Assembly: GCA_032718475.1 (NCBI GenBank)
Contig: JAUCBJ010008725.1
Location: 1-64,000, forward strand
Reading direction: 5' to 3'
Length of the DNA stretch: 64,000 bases
Source of the DNA: Nemertoderma westbladi
Lineage: Eukaryota > Xenacoelomorpha > Nemertodermatida > Nemertodermatidae
Each line of letters starts with the position of its first letter. Position 1 is the first letter of the stretch. Of this stretch, positions 33,700 through 45,098 are shown one piece after another. The notes beneath the pieces are model-generated. The model was given only the letters and a program-made list of their open reading frames with translations, had not been told where the DNA came from and ran no database searches. A program made the position numbers and the translations under genes.

Positions 33700-34745
33700 T
33701 ATATTGTTTTAGTGAAGGCCTTTGAACCGTTTCAACAGATTGTTTCAGTATCTCACATACTGCGCGAACGCGGAGGTATCTTAAACGTTTCAACAGTTTG
33801 TTACACAATGTTGGAGTACGCCACGTGCTGCGCGAAGGTCTCTCAAACGTTTCAACATATTGTTACACAATGTTACAGTAAGCCACGTGCTGCGCGAAGG
33901 TATCTTAAACATTTGAACAGCTTGTTATACAATGTTACAGTGCGCCACGTGCTGCGCGAAGGTATCTTAAACGTTTCAACAGCTTGTTACACAATACAAT
34001 GTTACAGTTCGCCACAAGCTGCGCAAAGGTCTCAAACGTTTCAACAGCTTGTTACACAATGTTACAGTTCGCCACAAGCTGCGCAAAGGTCTCAAACGTT
34101 TCAACAGATTGTTTCAGTACCCCATGTGCTGCACGAAGGTCTATTAAACTGTTAAACGTTTCAACAGCTTGTTATACAATGTTACAGTGCGCCATGTGCG
34201 GCGCGAAGGTCTCTTAAACATTTGAACAGCTTGTTACACAATGTTACAGTGCGCCACGTGCTGCGCGAAGGTCTCTCAAACATTTGAACAGCTTGTTACA
34301 CAATGTTACAGTGCGCCACGTGCTGCGCGAAGGTCTCTCAAACGTTTCAACAGCTTGTTACAATGTTACAGCAAGCCACGTGCTCCGTGAAGGTTCTTTA
34401 AACGTTTCAACAGCTTGTTAAACAATGTTACAGTTCTCCACATGCTGCGCGAAGGTCTCAAAAGTTTTAACAGATTGTTTCAGTATTTCACATACTGCGC
34501 GAAGGTCTCTCAAACGTTTCATAAGATTGTTACACAATGTTACAGTATCGCATGTGCTGCACGAAGGTCTCTTAAACGTTTCAACAGATTGTTTCAGTAT
34601 CCAACGTGCTGCACGAAGGTCTCTTAAACGTTTCAATAGATTGTTACAGTGCCCCACATGCTGCACGGCGGTCTCTTAAACGTTTCAATGGATTTGTTTC
34701 AGTATCTCACATACTGTGTGAAGGACATGGAAGGTATCTTAATCA
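33700..34745 (+). repeat. 62-bp minisatellite of element B
   Basis: About 16 units of CGTTTCAACAG, then TTGTTACACAATGTTACAG, then GCCACGTGCTGCGCGAAGG. The E-box-like palindrome CACGTG recurs in many units. ORFs across it are artefacts. Confidence 0.9.
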
Positions 34746-35804
34746 TTTCAACAGATTGTTACAGTTCTAGTTTTTAAAATCTATTTACGTATGTCAGTAT
34801 GTACATTGACAAAGTGAAACAAAATAGAGTAAATAAGATAAATTTCATTCAGAAAGACAACTGTAGACTTAAAGTGCTAAGTGCTGTTATGTGCTGTTCA
34901 ATAGAAACAATACGCTACCCATTCTGCCATTGTCCTGCAGTGTACTGTACGTACAGTAGTATAGCAGTATAGTGCTGATGGAAAGACAAAATTGGACCTA
35001 AAGTCCAAAATTGGACGTGCAAAACTTTAAATGTCGGTTATCTTTGTGGTGCACCGTGAAATTTTCTCGTGCACGGTTAAAACTCTTATTTTGTAGTAAA
35101 GAACATGTAGGTTAAATTTCAGATCCCGTCTGAAAAAATTGTAGGCCGTGGAAAATTCACTGTAATTCATATCAAAATTAAATCCGATATTGGAATGGAA
35201 GTCCAATTTTGACTTAGCAAGTTCCAAAATTGGATCAAGTCCAAAATCGCCTATATCACCGACTGAATATGCACGAAATATAATACTTTATTAAAAAATT
35301 AACTCCGGCAATATTTTTACCGGAGCCGGAGCAGGAGCCGGAGGTGCCAAAATGGCCGGAGCCGGAGCTCCGATCGAGCCCTAGTGGACAGCTGTCAGGC
35401 TGTAGTCATGCGGCATGCTGCGCTGCAGGCCCATATAGCCTTACTGCCTTATGGATGGACGGACCCCTGCACCTTTATAGTGTTACAGCTGTCATCCTAC
35501 ATAGCATCTCAGCAAACAAGGTCCAATTTTGGAATGTATGAATAAATTTCTGCAAAAGCATGGTAGGAATAATGAATTACCGGTAGGCACAAAAAACATA
35601 TATTTATTGAGAAATGATAGAATTTATGATGGAAATATCCTACGGTAGTTTGAAATATATTTTTTTTTCATTTAGAAACGTCCAATTTTGGAGTGTTTTC
35701 CAGTCAGCCAGTATTCCGATTTTGGAATCTACCCTCGCACAAAGTTCCAAAATTGGAATAAATCCAAAATCGCCTATATCATTAGCCCACCACCGACTGA
35801 ATGT

Positions 35805-37008
35805 AAAAATTTGACAAAAAATCAGTTTTTAGGTAGGGCCTACCGTACTAAAAGGAAGGGGGAATATCGGCTAAGGTACTTGTATTTGTGGGTCCATCTA
35901 ACATTGTTTCGTAATCCTTTATTATTGTAATAGGCCTACCGGCAGACGGCTACTAGTACATGTATTACATAGGCTGATAGGCCTGACAGACAGACAGAGT
36001 GACAGTCCACTATGCAAATGCAAATTACCGGTCACCGGTACCGGTACCAATCTGCCAATATTACTGAGTGTAATAATTATTTATTACATGAGAAAAAATT
36101 CGAACTTTTTTTCACTCTTCTCGAGGCATTTTCATGATTTTATTTACCGTGCGTCACCGAGGTTAATAAAGGGTAGAGATAATATTTTAAAAAATGTTCT
36201 ACACGTTTTTTTCCCATGTATACGTATTTTTATTCTTAAATTATTGGTACTTTTGTGTTGATGAATTCTTTAATAAAAAATTGAGCGATATAGCAGTTAG
36301 CAGTATAGTGCAGTTGCACTAGTATTGCAAAATTAATTGAAATGTAGTATTTTACTATATTGCTTCCATATAGTAGTTACTCTGTTACTGCAATTCAAAT
36401 TACTGCACTCTTCAACTCCCTGAATCCTGACTACCTGACAGCCTGATCGCTGATGGTTCCTTATCCTTACTCAATGTTAAATCAGTAAATTATTTAGAAC
36501 TAAAGATATAAGAACTAAAGAACGTAACTAAGGATATCACTAAAGATAAACCAACTGACCAATATCGGATTGAGTCCTACTAACAGCCTAACCATATGTC
36601 ATTATCTAACAAATTTAGCGGTATTTCCGGCATTATTGCTATGAGCTAGATAGGGCGTTATTGGCCAATAAATTTTGTTTAAATATTTAATTGCGTCGGT
36701 GCTACAAAGATTTATTTAATTAATCTTATACCTGTTATATACCGGTAGTAGGTCTTCTATTGGTAATCTGCTATTTTGCTGTTTTGATTGGAAGTCGGAA
36801 CTAATTTGTACGATTGTGTCACCACGGTCTGAAGGTACGTTGATACTCCACAACCACACCCGATAATATACCGTTCGGTTTTGCTTATGCCATTCAGCCA
36901 TTAGACTATCAGCTACCGATATATACTGATATACCGATACTTCAGCAATAATATCACAATTTTATAGATTCTGTTAATTAGCGCACTATTTAACTTTCTG
37001 CGATTTCC
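35805..37008. other. Upstream region of the TLK locus, no gene seen
   Basis: AT-rich with TACCGGTA motifs. No core promoter was assigned. Confidence 0.4.
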
Positions 37009-39622
37009 ATGGCTGATGATGGTATGGACGATATTCGGGTTGATTCGCAGAAATTAGCTCTACTAGAAGCCCGTATGAATCGCACCCCCTATCCCGTCTC
37101 TTCCGTTATTACTCAACATCAGCAACAATTCCTACAATTAGGCGTATCTACTACACCACTGGCTGTGGCATCATCACTCATTGGTGAGTCATCAGGTGTT
37201 GCAAATGTGAACCAGTTCTACGCCGCCTCGCTGTCGTCGGTAACTTCGGAATGTTCTATCCGTGTGGCACCGACGGCCCAGGTGCCACCCATCTACACGG
37301 TCGCGCCACCAGCGGTGGCTCACGTGCCGCTGGGGAGCTCTGCTCCAGAGCTCCAGCACACCCCGTTAGCCGCAGCCTGCCAGTCTGGGGAAAGTGTCTC
37401 GGCAGTGGTACCTCTAGCCCCACATCAAGTATCCTCTGCGCCACCGGTGGCTCTCCTTCCGGTTGCGTTGGCTCCCTCGCAGCCCCATTCTGCCGCCCTT
37501 GTAGACGACGCCAGTCGAGATAGCCGAGCGAGTCAGGGTTCAACCAACTCAGAGTCCAAGGAAGAACTCCCAACCCCGGATAAAACCAAGGGAACATCCT
37601 CGTTAGAACGGCGACGGAAGCGTAAGTTGGATTCCTCGTTCACTGGACTCAGTGGTGACGCGGCTAAAAAGGAGGGATCCAAGAAAATACACGATTATTT
37701 TAAGACGACGCCGCCTTACGGAGTCGGTTTGGTGGCTGGCCAGGACGATTTGTACCCGGCAGCGCCCCTTCCGCTGCCTGTTAACGGTTCTTCCGAAACC
37801 GGGGCTGTCGATGTCAGGCCACTCCTCCATTGTGCGATGGTTCCTCCCATAGACTCCTCCCCTGTTGCAGGAGGCTCCTCTCTACTCCACGGAGGCGCCC
37901 CTATCCTCCCTGGAGGCGCCCCTATCCTCTCTGGAGGCGCTCCTGTCCTCCCCGGAGTCGTCCTCTACTCCCGGAGGCGCCACTCTCCTCCCTGCGGGGA
38001 TTGTCTCCTCAGTTGCGACGCAAACCGACGTGGAATGGGAGGCTCTTCAGCAAGCGTCCCGCTCCGAGGACGAGGAGAAGAACAAGGCGATGGCCCAGCT
38101 GTACCGGGACAACGAACTCTATAAGCTAAACACCCTGACTCTGGAAACGAAACTAGACAAACTCGAGGGGGTCTTCAGCCGTTCCAAGGAGGTCATTAAA
38201 CAGTTGCTTGTGGACAAATCTGAGGCAGAAAGTCGGCTAGCGCGGCAGAAACTCATGGAGAACAATCTGCGATACGGGCAGATGGTAACGCAACGACAGG
38301 GAACCCGGTTCGATGAAGTGTTCCAGGAGGGGTACCTGTTCAAGGAGATCGCCTTGAAACGGGATCGCCTCATACAGGATCGGGAGGAGGTGGACAAGCA
38401 TCGGAAGATACTCGCACGGAGGAAACCCGGCTCCGCCCCCGGGAAGGCCGCCAACGACGTGAAGATTTTAACCGCGGAGGAATTCCACGAACAAGACGAG
38501 ATCCTCAAGTTGCGTCAGGTTATCCTTAAGAAGGAGTTGGAGGAGGCCGTCCAGGAGTACGATAAGTTGGAGCGGGAGCGGAATCTACATCTTAGGGAGT
38601 CGAAGCGCATTCATCATGAAAACGTTTCTCGGTTCCACAACCATCCGGTCCTCAACTCCCGCTACCTTCTCCTCCACCTTCTAGGGAAGGGCGGATTCTC
38701 CGAGGTTCATAAGGCCTTCGATCTTTTGGAACAACGGAATGTCGCCTGTAAGATACATCAGATAAACCGCGAGTGGAAAGAAGATAAGAAATCCAACTTT
38801 ATTAAACACGCAGTTCGGGAGTATAAGATACATAAAGGGTTGGATCATCCTCGAATCGTTAAACTCCACGATGTGTTTGAGATTGATAACGATTCGTTCT
38901 GCACAGTGCTCGAATACCTGGATGGTAACGACCTGGAGTTTTACCTGAAGCAGCACAAGTTTATGAGCGAGAAAGAGGCTCGTTGTATCCTGGTGCAGGT
39001 GGTCAACTCATTGAGGTACTTGAACCAGAGTTGTCCCGAGGGATCCATCATCCATTACGATTTGAAGCCGGGAAACATATTATTGGGTTCAGCGAGTCGA
39101 TGCGGCGAGATAAAGATAACCGACTTCGGTTTGTCTAAGATCATGGCGAATTCTGACTGCGACGGGACCGAGTTGACCTCGCAGGGCGCCGGTACCTACT
39201 GGTACTTACCGCCCGAGTGCTTCGAGGTGACGCCCCCCGGGCACCCCCCGCCCAGGATATCCTCCAAGGTCGATGTTTGGAGCGTCGGGGTTATATTCTA
39301 TCAGTGTCTCTACGGTCGCAAGCCCTTCGGCCATAACCTCCCGCAAAGTGTAATTCTAGAACAGCAAGTAATACTGAACAATGCTAAGGAACTGACTTTC
39401 CCCACAAAGCCGTCCGTTTCTCAGGAAGCTAAGAACTTTATGAGACGTTGTTTGATTTACGATAAAGTCTTACGGCCTGATGTGCTAACCATTGCCGAGG
39501 ACGATTATCTTAAGAGCTTTAAAAAGTCTTCAACAGAGAAAAATAAAGAAGGTCTCTATACATCGGTAAATAATGCCACTCCCCCTACCCCCAGTACGTT
39601 GTCCAACCCAACCAATCTATGA
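37009..39622 (+). CDS. Tousled-like kinase (TLK), single exon, one frameshift near 37,955
   Basis: The start ATG is at 37,009. The first frame, about 315 codons, has the TLK-type N-terminus (LALLEARMN), a Pro/Ala/Ser-rich stretch, and the conserved RRKRKLDSS...KKIHDYF segment. The second frame, from about 37,955 to the stop at 39,622, has a long coiled coil (about 38,050-38,620) and a Ser/Thr kinase domain (about 38,660-39,510): glycine loop LGKGGFSEV, ATP-binding Lys in VACK, catalytic HYDLKPGN, DFGLSK, QGAGTYWYLPPEC and DVWSVGVIF. TLKs phosphorylate ASF1 histone chaperones in replication-coupled chromatin assembly in the nucleus. The two frames must be joined by a net +1 step within GGAGGCGCCCCTATCCTC-type repeats at 37,890-38,000. 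TLK genes are normally multi-exon, so this looks like a retrogene. The kinase core keeps every key residue. The frameshift is a real lesion, a repeat-length variant, or an assembly error. Confidence 0.85.
37890..38000 (+). repeat. Short coding repeat at the TLK frameshift
   Basis: Four imperfect copies of GGAGGCGCCCCTATCCTCCC. Frame 1 reads GGAPILP units up to about 37,955. The same style of unit continues only in the +1 frame (STPGGATLLPAG), placing the slip at about 37,950-37,970. Confidence 0.75.
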
Positions 39623-40746
39623 CCATACGCTGAGAAACGACCTGACCAGTAAATATTAGTGTCAATTTTTGTCTATTATATTGACTACAACTTATAACCA
39701 AAAAGAAATAGTGAAATACAATCAGATTATCTTTGATTTATTTTTTATTCTATTGCAGTTCTCTTTTGTCTATTTTTTAGACATAAAGAAAAACATAGCG
39801 GTACACGAAGTTTTTGTCACTGTTTATGCTGTATGTGCGTTCAGACAGGTTTAGGGGCATCTCAATATCTCAAAATTATAAACTTTTTGTTACCGATTCG
39901 GTTATCGCCAGATCGGGAGTTGTTGTTACAATCCGACCCGATAGGGTTAAGGTGTATGTCGGATGGGGTTGTTTCGGTCCTCAATTATTGACAGTAATTT
40001 ATTTTTACTTAATTTAAAATAAGACATTTTCCGTTATCTTTAATTCAAATTCAGATCTGGATTTCATTCCTAACATTTTATAACATGTGTTACAGCTGAC
40101 GCACACAAATACTATATTTATTGCTCCCCTTACCGGTACATGTCAATAAATATACAATTTAAACTAAAATCAAAATATAAATTTGCAATACCTCTTTCTC
40201 ATCTTATCTTTTTGGTTTTGGACTTCTCATTGTTATGTGCTCACCGATATACTAAGTATCGTATTCGTACACGATATTCTAACTAGTAGCTATATATATA
40301 TTATGTAATAATACCGAATAGACAACGTTAGGACAACGACAAAAGGTTGCTATTGTATATAATATCTCACGTATATAATAATTGCAGATACAACAAAAAT
40401 ATTATAATAAAAAATATCCTGACCGGTTATTAATCGGTCTAAAATATAATCTTTATAGATGGGGGGGGGGGGGGGGTGGGGGGGCATTTGTGACGCGGAC
40501 TTTTGTCCAGAATCTCACCTGTGGAAAATCCACGCCATCAACAGCTGTGTGCTACACCCGAAAACTGACCCCGTTAATTATTAAATTATTGTGCTATTTG
40601 CGTCTATAGCTACCCCCACCCCCCTCTCCATCTGTCACAATAATTGTTCATTTAATTTTAATACCGTGTAGTTTATTGATGTTTAACTAAATATAACTTA
40701 TTTTATAAGTACCATCACATGGCCCATGAGTGAAAGTGACCTATAT
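39623..40746. other. 3' flank of TLK, no gene seen
   Basis: AT-rich. AATAAA occurs near 40,146. A G tract (16 G, T, 7 G) is at 40,461-40,484. The ORFs here have no recognisable domain. Confidence 0.4.
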
Positions 40747-40796
40747 ATATATACACCATGTCCTGGCATATAGAGTCGTTATTCAGGTACTACATG

Positions 40797-40819
40797 CCCC
40801 CCCCCCCCCCCCCCCCCCC
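40797..40819 (+). repeat. Poly-C tract, 23 nt
   Basis: In the left foldback arm, followed by CCCT units. Confidence 0.95.
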
Positions 40820-41506
40820 TCCCTCCCTCCAAAAAAATTCTCCAAATCTTAATGAGATTGCTTGGAAATTGTAACTTCGATAGTTTCGATAGATCCATAG
40901 CTTCATTTCCGCCGATATTGCACCAGTTACGCCGCAGTTATTCTTCAACCTTATATTGATTTGTTGGTACTGTTTAGAAAGCTGGCCGGCCATGCATGGA
41001 TTCAAAATATGTTACACAATCTGAATTTCATCGTAAAATAAATGAGATATGGATGTTCAAAAGTTGCTAGCCTTTGCACCTGTGCGAGTCTATTTTATTC
41101 TATTAAATAAATATACCATTTTCTAGAACATTTTGTTTATTCCATACGTAGCTGGGCAACAATGCAATACCTCTTTAATCATACTATTACGTAGCTACTC
41201 ATACATTAACAAAATGTTCCAGAATACGATGTATTTATAGGAATTTCAGATTCAGAAATTCAGATTGTGTTACATATTTCGAATCCTTGCGCGGTCAGCT
41301 TTCTAATAGTACAAACTAATTACTATACGGTTGAAGAATAACTTCGGTGGAACAGATGCAATATCGAAGGAGCACTTTTTCCAAACGCTTGTAGCTAAAT
41401 ATTGAAAGCGTAAATAAAAATTCTGGCTCACCCACTAAGGAGGAGGGAAATGAAACGAACTCTGTTTCAAATTTCATGAAATCTCATTAAGATTTGTAGA
41501 AAAATT

Positions 41507-41525
41507 GGGGGGGGGGGGGGGGGGG
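41507..41525 (+). repeat. Poly-G tract, 19 nt
   Basis: In the right foldback arm, at the mirror position of the C tract. Confidence 0.95.
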
Positions 41526-41897
41526 TGTGGGGATTTCAGGACATTGTGTATGTCGATGTTAGTCCGTACGAGCTCAAGAAACCCGATAAAATAACATTTA
41601 CAAAAAGTGTTGCAATAAAGATGCTCTTTTGGTGTTTACCTGCAATTATTATAATATTTGGATGTAGCGTTATAGTTTGGGTATATGTTGTTAATTGCTG
41701 ATATTCAGTAAGTAAGTAGTTAAGTAGATAACTGTTAAATATAAGAAGCTGCAAGTCGATTAAGCGAATATATAAATTGCAATTATTATTAAAAGTACTA
41801 ATTTTATGCATCATTGTCTTTTACTTCAATTTTCCTTCCATTGGCTAGTAATAGGTTATCGGTTCTAACAGCTGATTACGAGTAATAATTTAACTCT

Positions 41898-43245
41898 TAC
41901 CTGTGCTATTGGTCCCGTTACCTGTGCTATTGGTCCCGTTACCTGTGCTATTGGTCCCGTTACCTGTGCTATTGGTCCCGTTACCTGTGCTATTGGTCCC
42001 GTTACCTTTGCTATTGGTCCCGTTACCTGTGCTATTGGTCCCGTAACCTGTGCTATTGGTCCCGTTACCTGTGCTATTGGTCCCGTTACCTGTGCTATTG
42101 GTTCCGTTACCTGTGCTATTGGTCCCGTTACCTGTGCTATTGGTCCCGTTACCTGTGCTATTGGTCCCGTTACCTGTGCTATTGGTCCCGTTACCTGTGC
42201 TATTGGTCCCGTTACCTGTGCTATTGGTCCCGTTATTGGCCCGTTACCTGTGCTATTGGTCCCGTTACCTGTGCTATTGGTCCCGTTACCTGTGCTATTG
42301 GTCCCGTTACCTGTGTTATTGGTCCCGTTACCTGTGCTATTGGTCCCGTTACCTGTGCTATTGGTCCTGTTACCTGTGCTATTGGTCCCGTTACCTGTGC
42401 TATTGGTCCCGTTACCTGTGCTATTGGTCCCGTTACCTGTGCTATTGGTCCCGTTACCTGTGCTATTGGTCCCGTTACCTGTGCTATTGGTCCCGTTACC
42501 TGTGCTATTGGTCCCGTTACCTGTGCTATTGGTCCTGTTACCTGTGCTATTGGTCCCGTCACCTGTGCTATTGGTCCCGTTACCTGTGCTATTGGTCCCG
42601 TTACCTGTGCTATTGGTCCCGTTACCTGTGCTATTGGTCCCGTTACCTGTGCTATTGGTCCCGTTACCTGTGCTATTGGTCCCGTTACCTGTGCTATTGG
42701 TCCCGTTACCTATGCTATTGGTCCCGTTACCTTTGCTATTGGTCCCGTTACCTGTGCTATTGGTCCCGTTACCTGTGCTATTGGTCCCGTTACCTGTGCT
42801 ATTGGTCCCGTTACCTGTGCTATTGGTCCCGTTATTGGCCCGTTACCTGTGCTATTGGTCCCGTTACCTGTGCTATTGGTCCCGTTACCTGTGCTATTGG
42901 TCCCGTTACCTGTGCTATTGGTCCCGTTACCTGTGCTATTGGTCCCGTTACCTGTGCTATTGGTCCCGTTACCTGTACTATTGGTCCCGTTACCTGTGCT
43001 ATTGGTCCCGTTACCTGTGCTATTTGTCCCGTTACCTGTGCTATTGGTCCCGTTACCTGTGCTATTGGTCCCGTTACCTGTGCTATTGGTCCCGTTACCT
43101 GTGCTATTGGTCCCGTTACCTGTGCTATTGGTCCCGTTATTGGCCCGTTACCTGTGCTATTGGTCCCGTTACCTGTGCTATTGGTCCCGTTACCTGTGCT
43201 ATTGGTCCCGTTACCTGTGCTATTGGTCCCGTTACCTGTGCTATT
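41898..43245. repeat. Minisatellite, 21-bp unit (TTACCTGTGCTATTGGTCCC + G)
   Basis: About 64 highly uniform copies. A truncated unit giving CCCGTTATTGGCCCG occurs near 42,232, 42,831 and 43,137 and marks larger duplicated blocks. ORFs up to 408 codons here follow from the 21-bp period and are not genes. Confidence 0.95.
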
Positions 43246-43982
43246 AATTGCCGATTGTTGTTTCAGTCAATATTGAGTGAGGCCAGCCCACTTAAAATCG
43301 CAGTCTTATTGAGTTAGATCGTCTTATTGAATGGAGTAGTCTATCCTATTTTTCGACTTGGGGTATGAAATATTTTTCGAAAATGGAAATATTATACAAA
43401 ATAAAAGAGATTTTTAAAGGCTATTAATTCCAAAAAATTAAAGGTTAAACAATCGATTTTATCATTCTTATGCTATAGTTGCTCGATAATTAATTGTTAT
43501 CTACTGCAAACGGCTAATGTATCGATAACTCAGCTGTATATCGTTAAGTAATCATAACACATTGCGCTGGTGCTGTATACAGATGCTCTGGTAGAGTAAG
43601 TTGAAGAAAGTAATGGTGGTCGCCTACCTGTGCCCGGTGAACAACAGACATTGAGCCCTACTCTGTTATATCCTATAGAGCTCGATGCTCACAAGCATTA
43701 TAAAGTATTCTCAAGCGCCGCATAAAGTGACACGACTTATAAAGTTTAACATTATATACCACATATCCATATTGAGTTTATATTTTCGAATAAAGAATAT
43801 TTTTGATCATCCTAATCAATAGTACAATCAATCAATCAGTAGCTACAATGAACGCACTCTTAAAGCCCATACATAGCAAACAGGGTTTCATGGTAGCTCT
43901 GGCAATGGAATATAACATAGACAAGGTATCATCTGTATCCAAGAACTTCGGATTTGTCATTAAGTAAGTAAAATGACATTAT
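43246..43982. other. Intergenic, no gene seen
   Basis: AT-rich unique sequence. No coding frame recognised up to the LINE relic. Confidence 0.4.
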
Positions 43983-44400
43983 AAATGGATGGAAGTTTGT
44001 AACAGCAGAAAGAAATTCAGCCAATGCATCAATTAGTGGAGTAAGAATTATGCTAAGCCCATTTGCACTTCAGACCCTAAACCATCTCGAATCTATAAAT
44101 TCCAGGGTTATGATTGCAACATTTGATGGGAATCCCTAGACAACAGTAATAATAATTATGTTGCTACAGTCCAACCAATACATCAGAGCCAAAACAATCA
44201 GTCAAGTTTTATAAAGGTCTGACTGGACTTTTAAAGGTAATTCCGAAAAACAATGTCAAAGTCATTGCTGGTGACCTGAATACGCAAATTGGCCCAGAAG
44301 TCACCAATGGTTACACACCTATATTACCAGATCGAACAGAAATAGGTGCTTACTTTTAGACCTAATAATGGAAGAATGTGATAATAGAAAATGTATTATA
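43983..44400 (+). pseudogene. LINE endonuclease-domain relic
   Basis: The plus strand reads GWKFVTAERNSANASISGVR, then SRVMIATFDGNP followed by a stop near 44,137. After a frame break it reads YKGLTGLLKVIPKNN and VKVIAGDLNTQIGPE near 44,205-44,300. GDLN is the apurinic-endonuclease-like motif of LINE ORF2. Stops and shifts show it is dead. It may belong to the same LINE family as 54,985-55,825. Confidence 0.72.
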
Positions 44401-44544
44401 ACTATTTCATGACGAATAATCTTGCACTTACCAGCTTCTTCTTTTGGGGTTACCTAAAATAATATATTATATTCATGAAATTTGTGAGCTGTAACATAGG
44501 GTAAGCCTGCTAATTTATTTTGTGTTTTATTCATCAGATAATAC

Positions 44545-44575
44545 AAGCTGTTGGGGCCTTCGCGCAGCACGTGAC
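44545..44575. repeat. Isolated fragment of the A/B 62-bp repeat
   Basis: CCTTCGCGCAGCACGTGACGC preceded by ACAAGCTGTTG: a single unit, 9 kb outside element A. It suggests another decayed copy of the family or a stray unit. The remaining sequence to 45,098 shows no gene. Confidence 0.6.
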
Positions 44576-45098
44576 GCATCACAGAGCAGAATCCCTTAAC
44601 AATTAGTCACACCACCAATGACGCGCTTTAGCGGATAGTATGAATAACGAAATGGGACATATTCACAAATGTCGCCCTCTGGCGGCAGACAGGAAATTTG
44701 CGATGGCTCGGTCTCGGTGTCATGTTATCATAAAAGACTCAGTCTATGGAGTAGTCATATATTTTTGTGATGACCAACTTCTATTACTCCTGTTGACTGA
44801 CGTTACTCTCATTAATGCTAATATGGTTTATTGAATGTCACATTAGTTACAAAAATATTCCACTTATTATTGTTATACTGTAGGTAGCTTCGATATACAT
44901 TCACTAAAACTAATTCGTATATTCTTATTGATCGCAATGAAAACATATTTAATTTACAGTAGCTTCATTTCGTAGATTAGATGTAGCCCCATTTCAATCT
45001 CAATGATCAATTTATTCGGTATTACTAGTAAACTAAATTTGATATGATGTAATATTTTCTACAATAAGAAAATTGGATTTCATTTCGTAACTGTCATT

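Larger units (their letters stand above)
32919..35265. mobile_element. Element B: complete copy of the A family
   Basis: Perfect inverted ends of about 29 bp starting CAGTCGGTGATATAGGCGAT. AATAT flanks both sides (32,914-32,918 and 35,266-35,270), a 5-bp target duplication. It is 2,347 bp with no transposase. Order: unique part with tRNA-like block, 62-bp minisatellite (about 33,700-34,745), unique part. It lies inside hAT-like 1, itself inside element A, in inverse orientation to A. The superfamily is not decided. Confidence 0.9.
23076..35383. mobile_element. hAT-like element 1, 8-bp duplication GTGGACAG
   Basis: Ends TAGGGCTCGATCGGAG, perfect 16-bp inverted repeats, flanked on both sides by GTGGACAG (23,068-23,075 and 35,384-35,391). 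An 8-bp duplication with YARNG-type ends is the hAT signature. Next to each end are direct units of GGCCGGAGCCGGAGCAGGAG. It is inserted in element A and is filled by later insertions (hAT-like 2, LINE and LTR element, element B). No hAT transposase was found in the remaining sequence, so it is non-autonomous. Confidence 0.9.
9572..35799. mobile_element. Element A: DNA transposon with 5-bp duplication, expanded by nested insertions
   Basis: The outer ends are inverted: CAGTCGG at 9,572, with GATATAGGCGATTTTGGACTT after a short insertion, and the complement ending CGACTG at 35,799. AATGT stands directly outside both ends (9,567-9,571 and 35,800-35,804), a 5-bp target duplication. The element's own DNA survives as 9,572-9,938, parts of 19,667-23,075, and 35,384-35,799. 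These pieces match, in order and reversed, the uninterrupted copy B at 32,919-35,265. The body carries a 62-bp minisatellite (about 22,195-22,640) and a tRNA-like block (about 22,935-23,020). No transposase is encoded. Without insertions it would be near 2.3 kb. Confidence 0.85.
40747..41552. mobile_element. Foldback element with C/G tracts in its arms
   Basis: Left arm 40,747 to about 41,060 and right arm about 41,230-41,552 are inverted copies: ATACACCATGTCCTGG at the end, a C or G tract, AAATCTTAATGAGAT, GTTATTCTTCAACC, TTAGAAAGCTG, and CACAATCTGAATTTC. The arms are diverged by roughly a fifth. Non-coding. A related element is at 54,340-54,790. Confidence 0.8.

Noticed and set aside
37256..37597. 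Antisense ORF across the TLK N-terminal region
   Set aside because: Shadow of a GC-rich coding region; no recognisable domain.
37865..38124. Programmed +1 frameshifting in TLK
   Set aside because: No known slippery site or stimulatory structure could be shown, and the slip lies in a length-variable repeat; a lesion or assembly error is simpler.
40461..40620. A foldback between the G tract at 40,461 and C-rich 40,603-40,620
   Set aside because: Only the G/C runs pair; flanking sequence does not.
42050..43317. 408- and 355-codon ORFs of LLVPLPV or CYWSRYL repeats resembling membrane proteins
   Set aside because: Produced by a 21-bp non-coding array; equally open in other frames.
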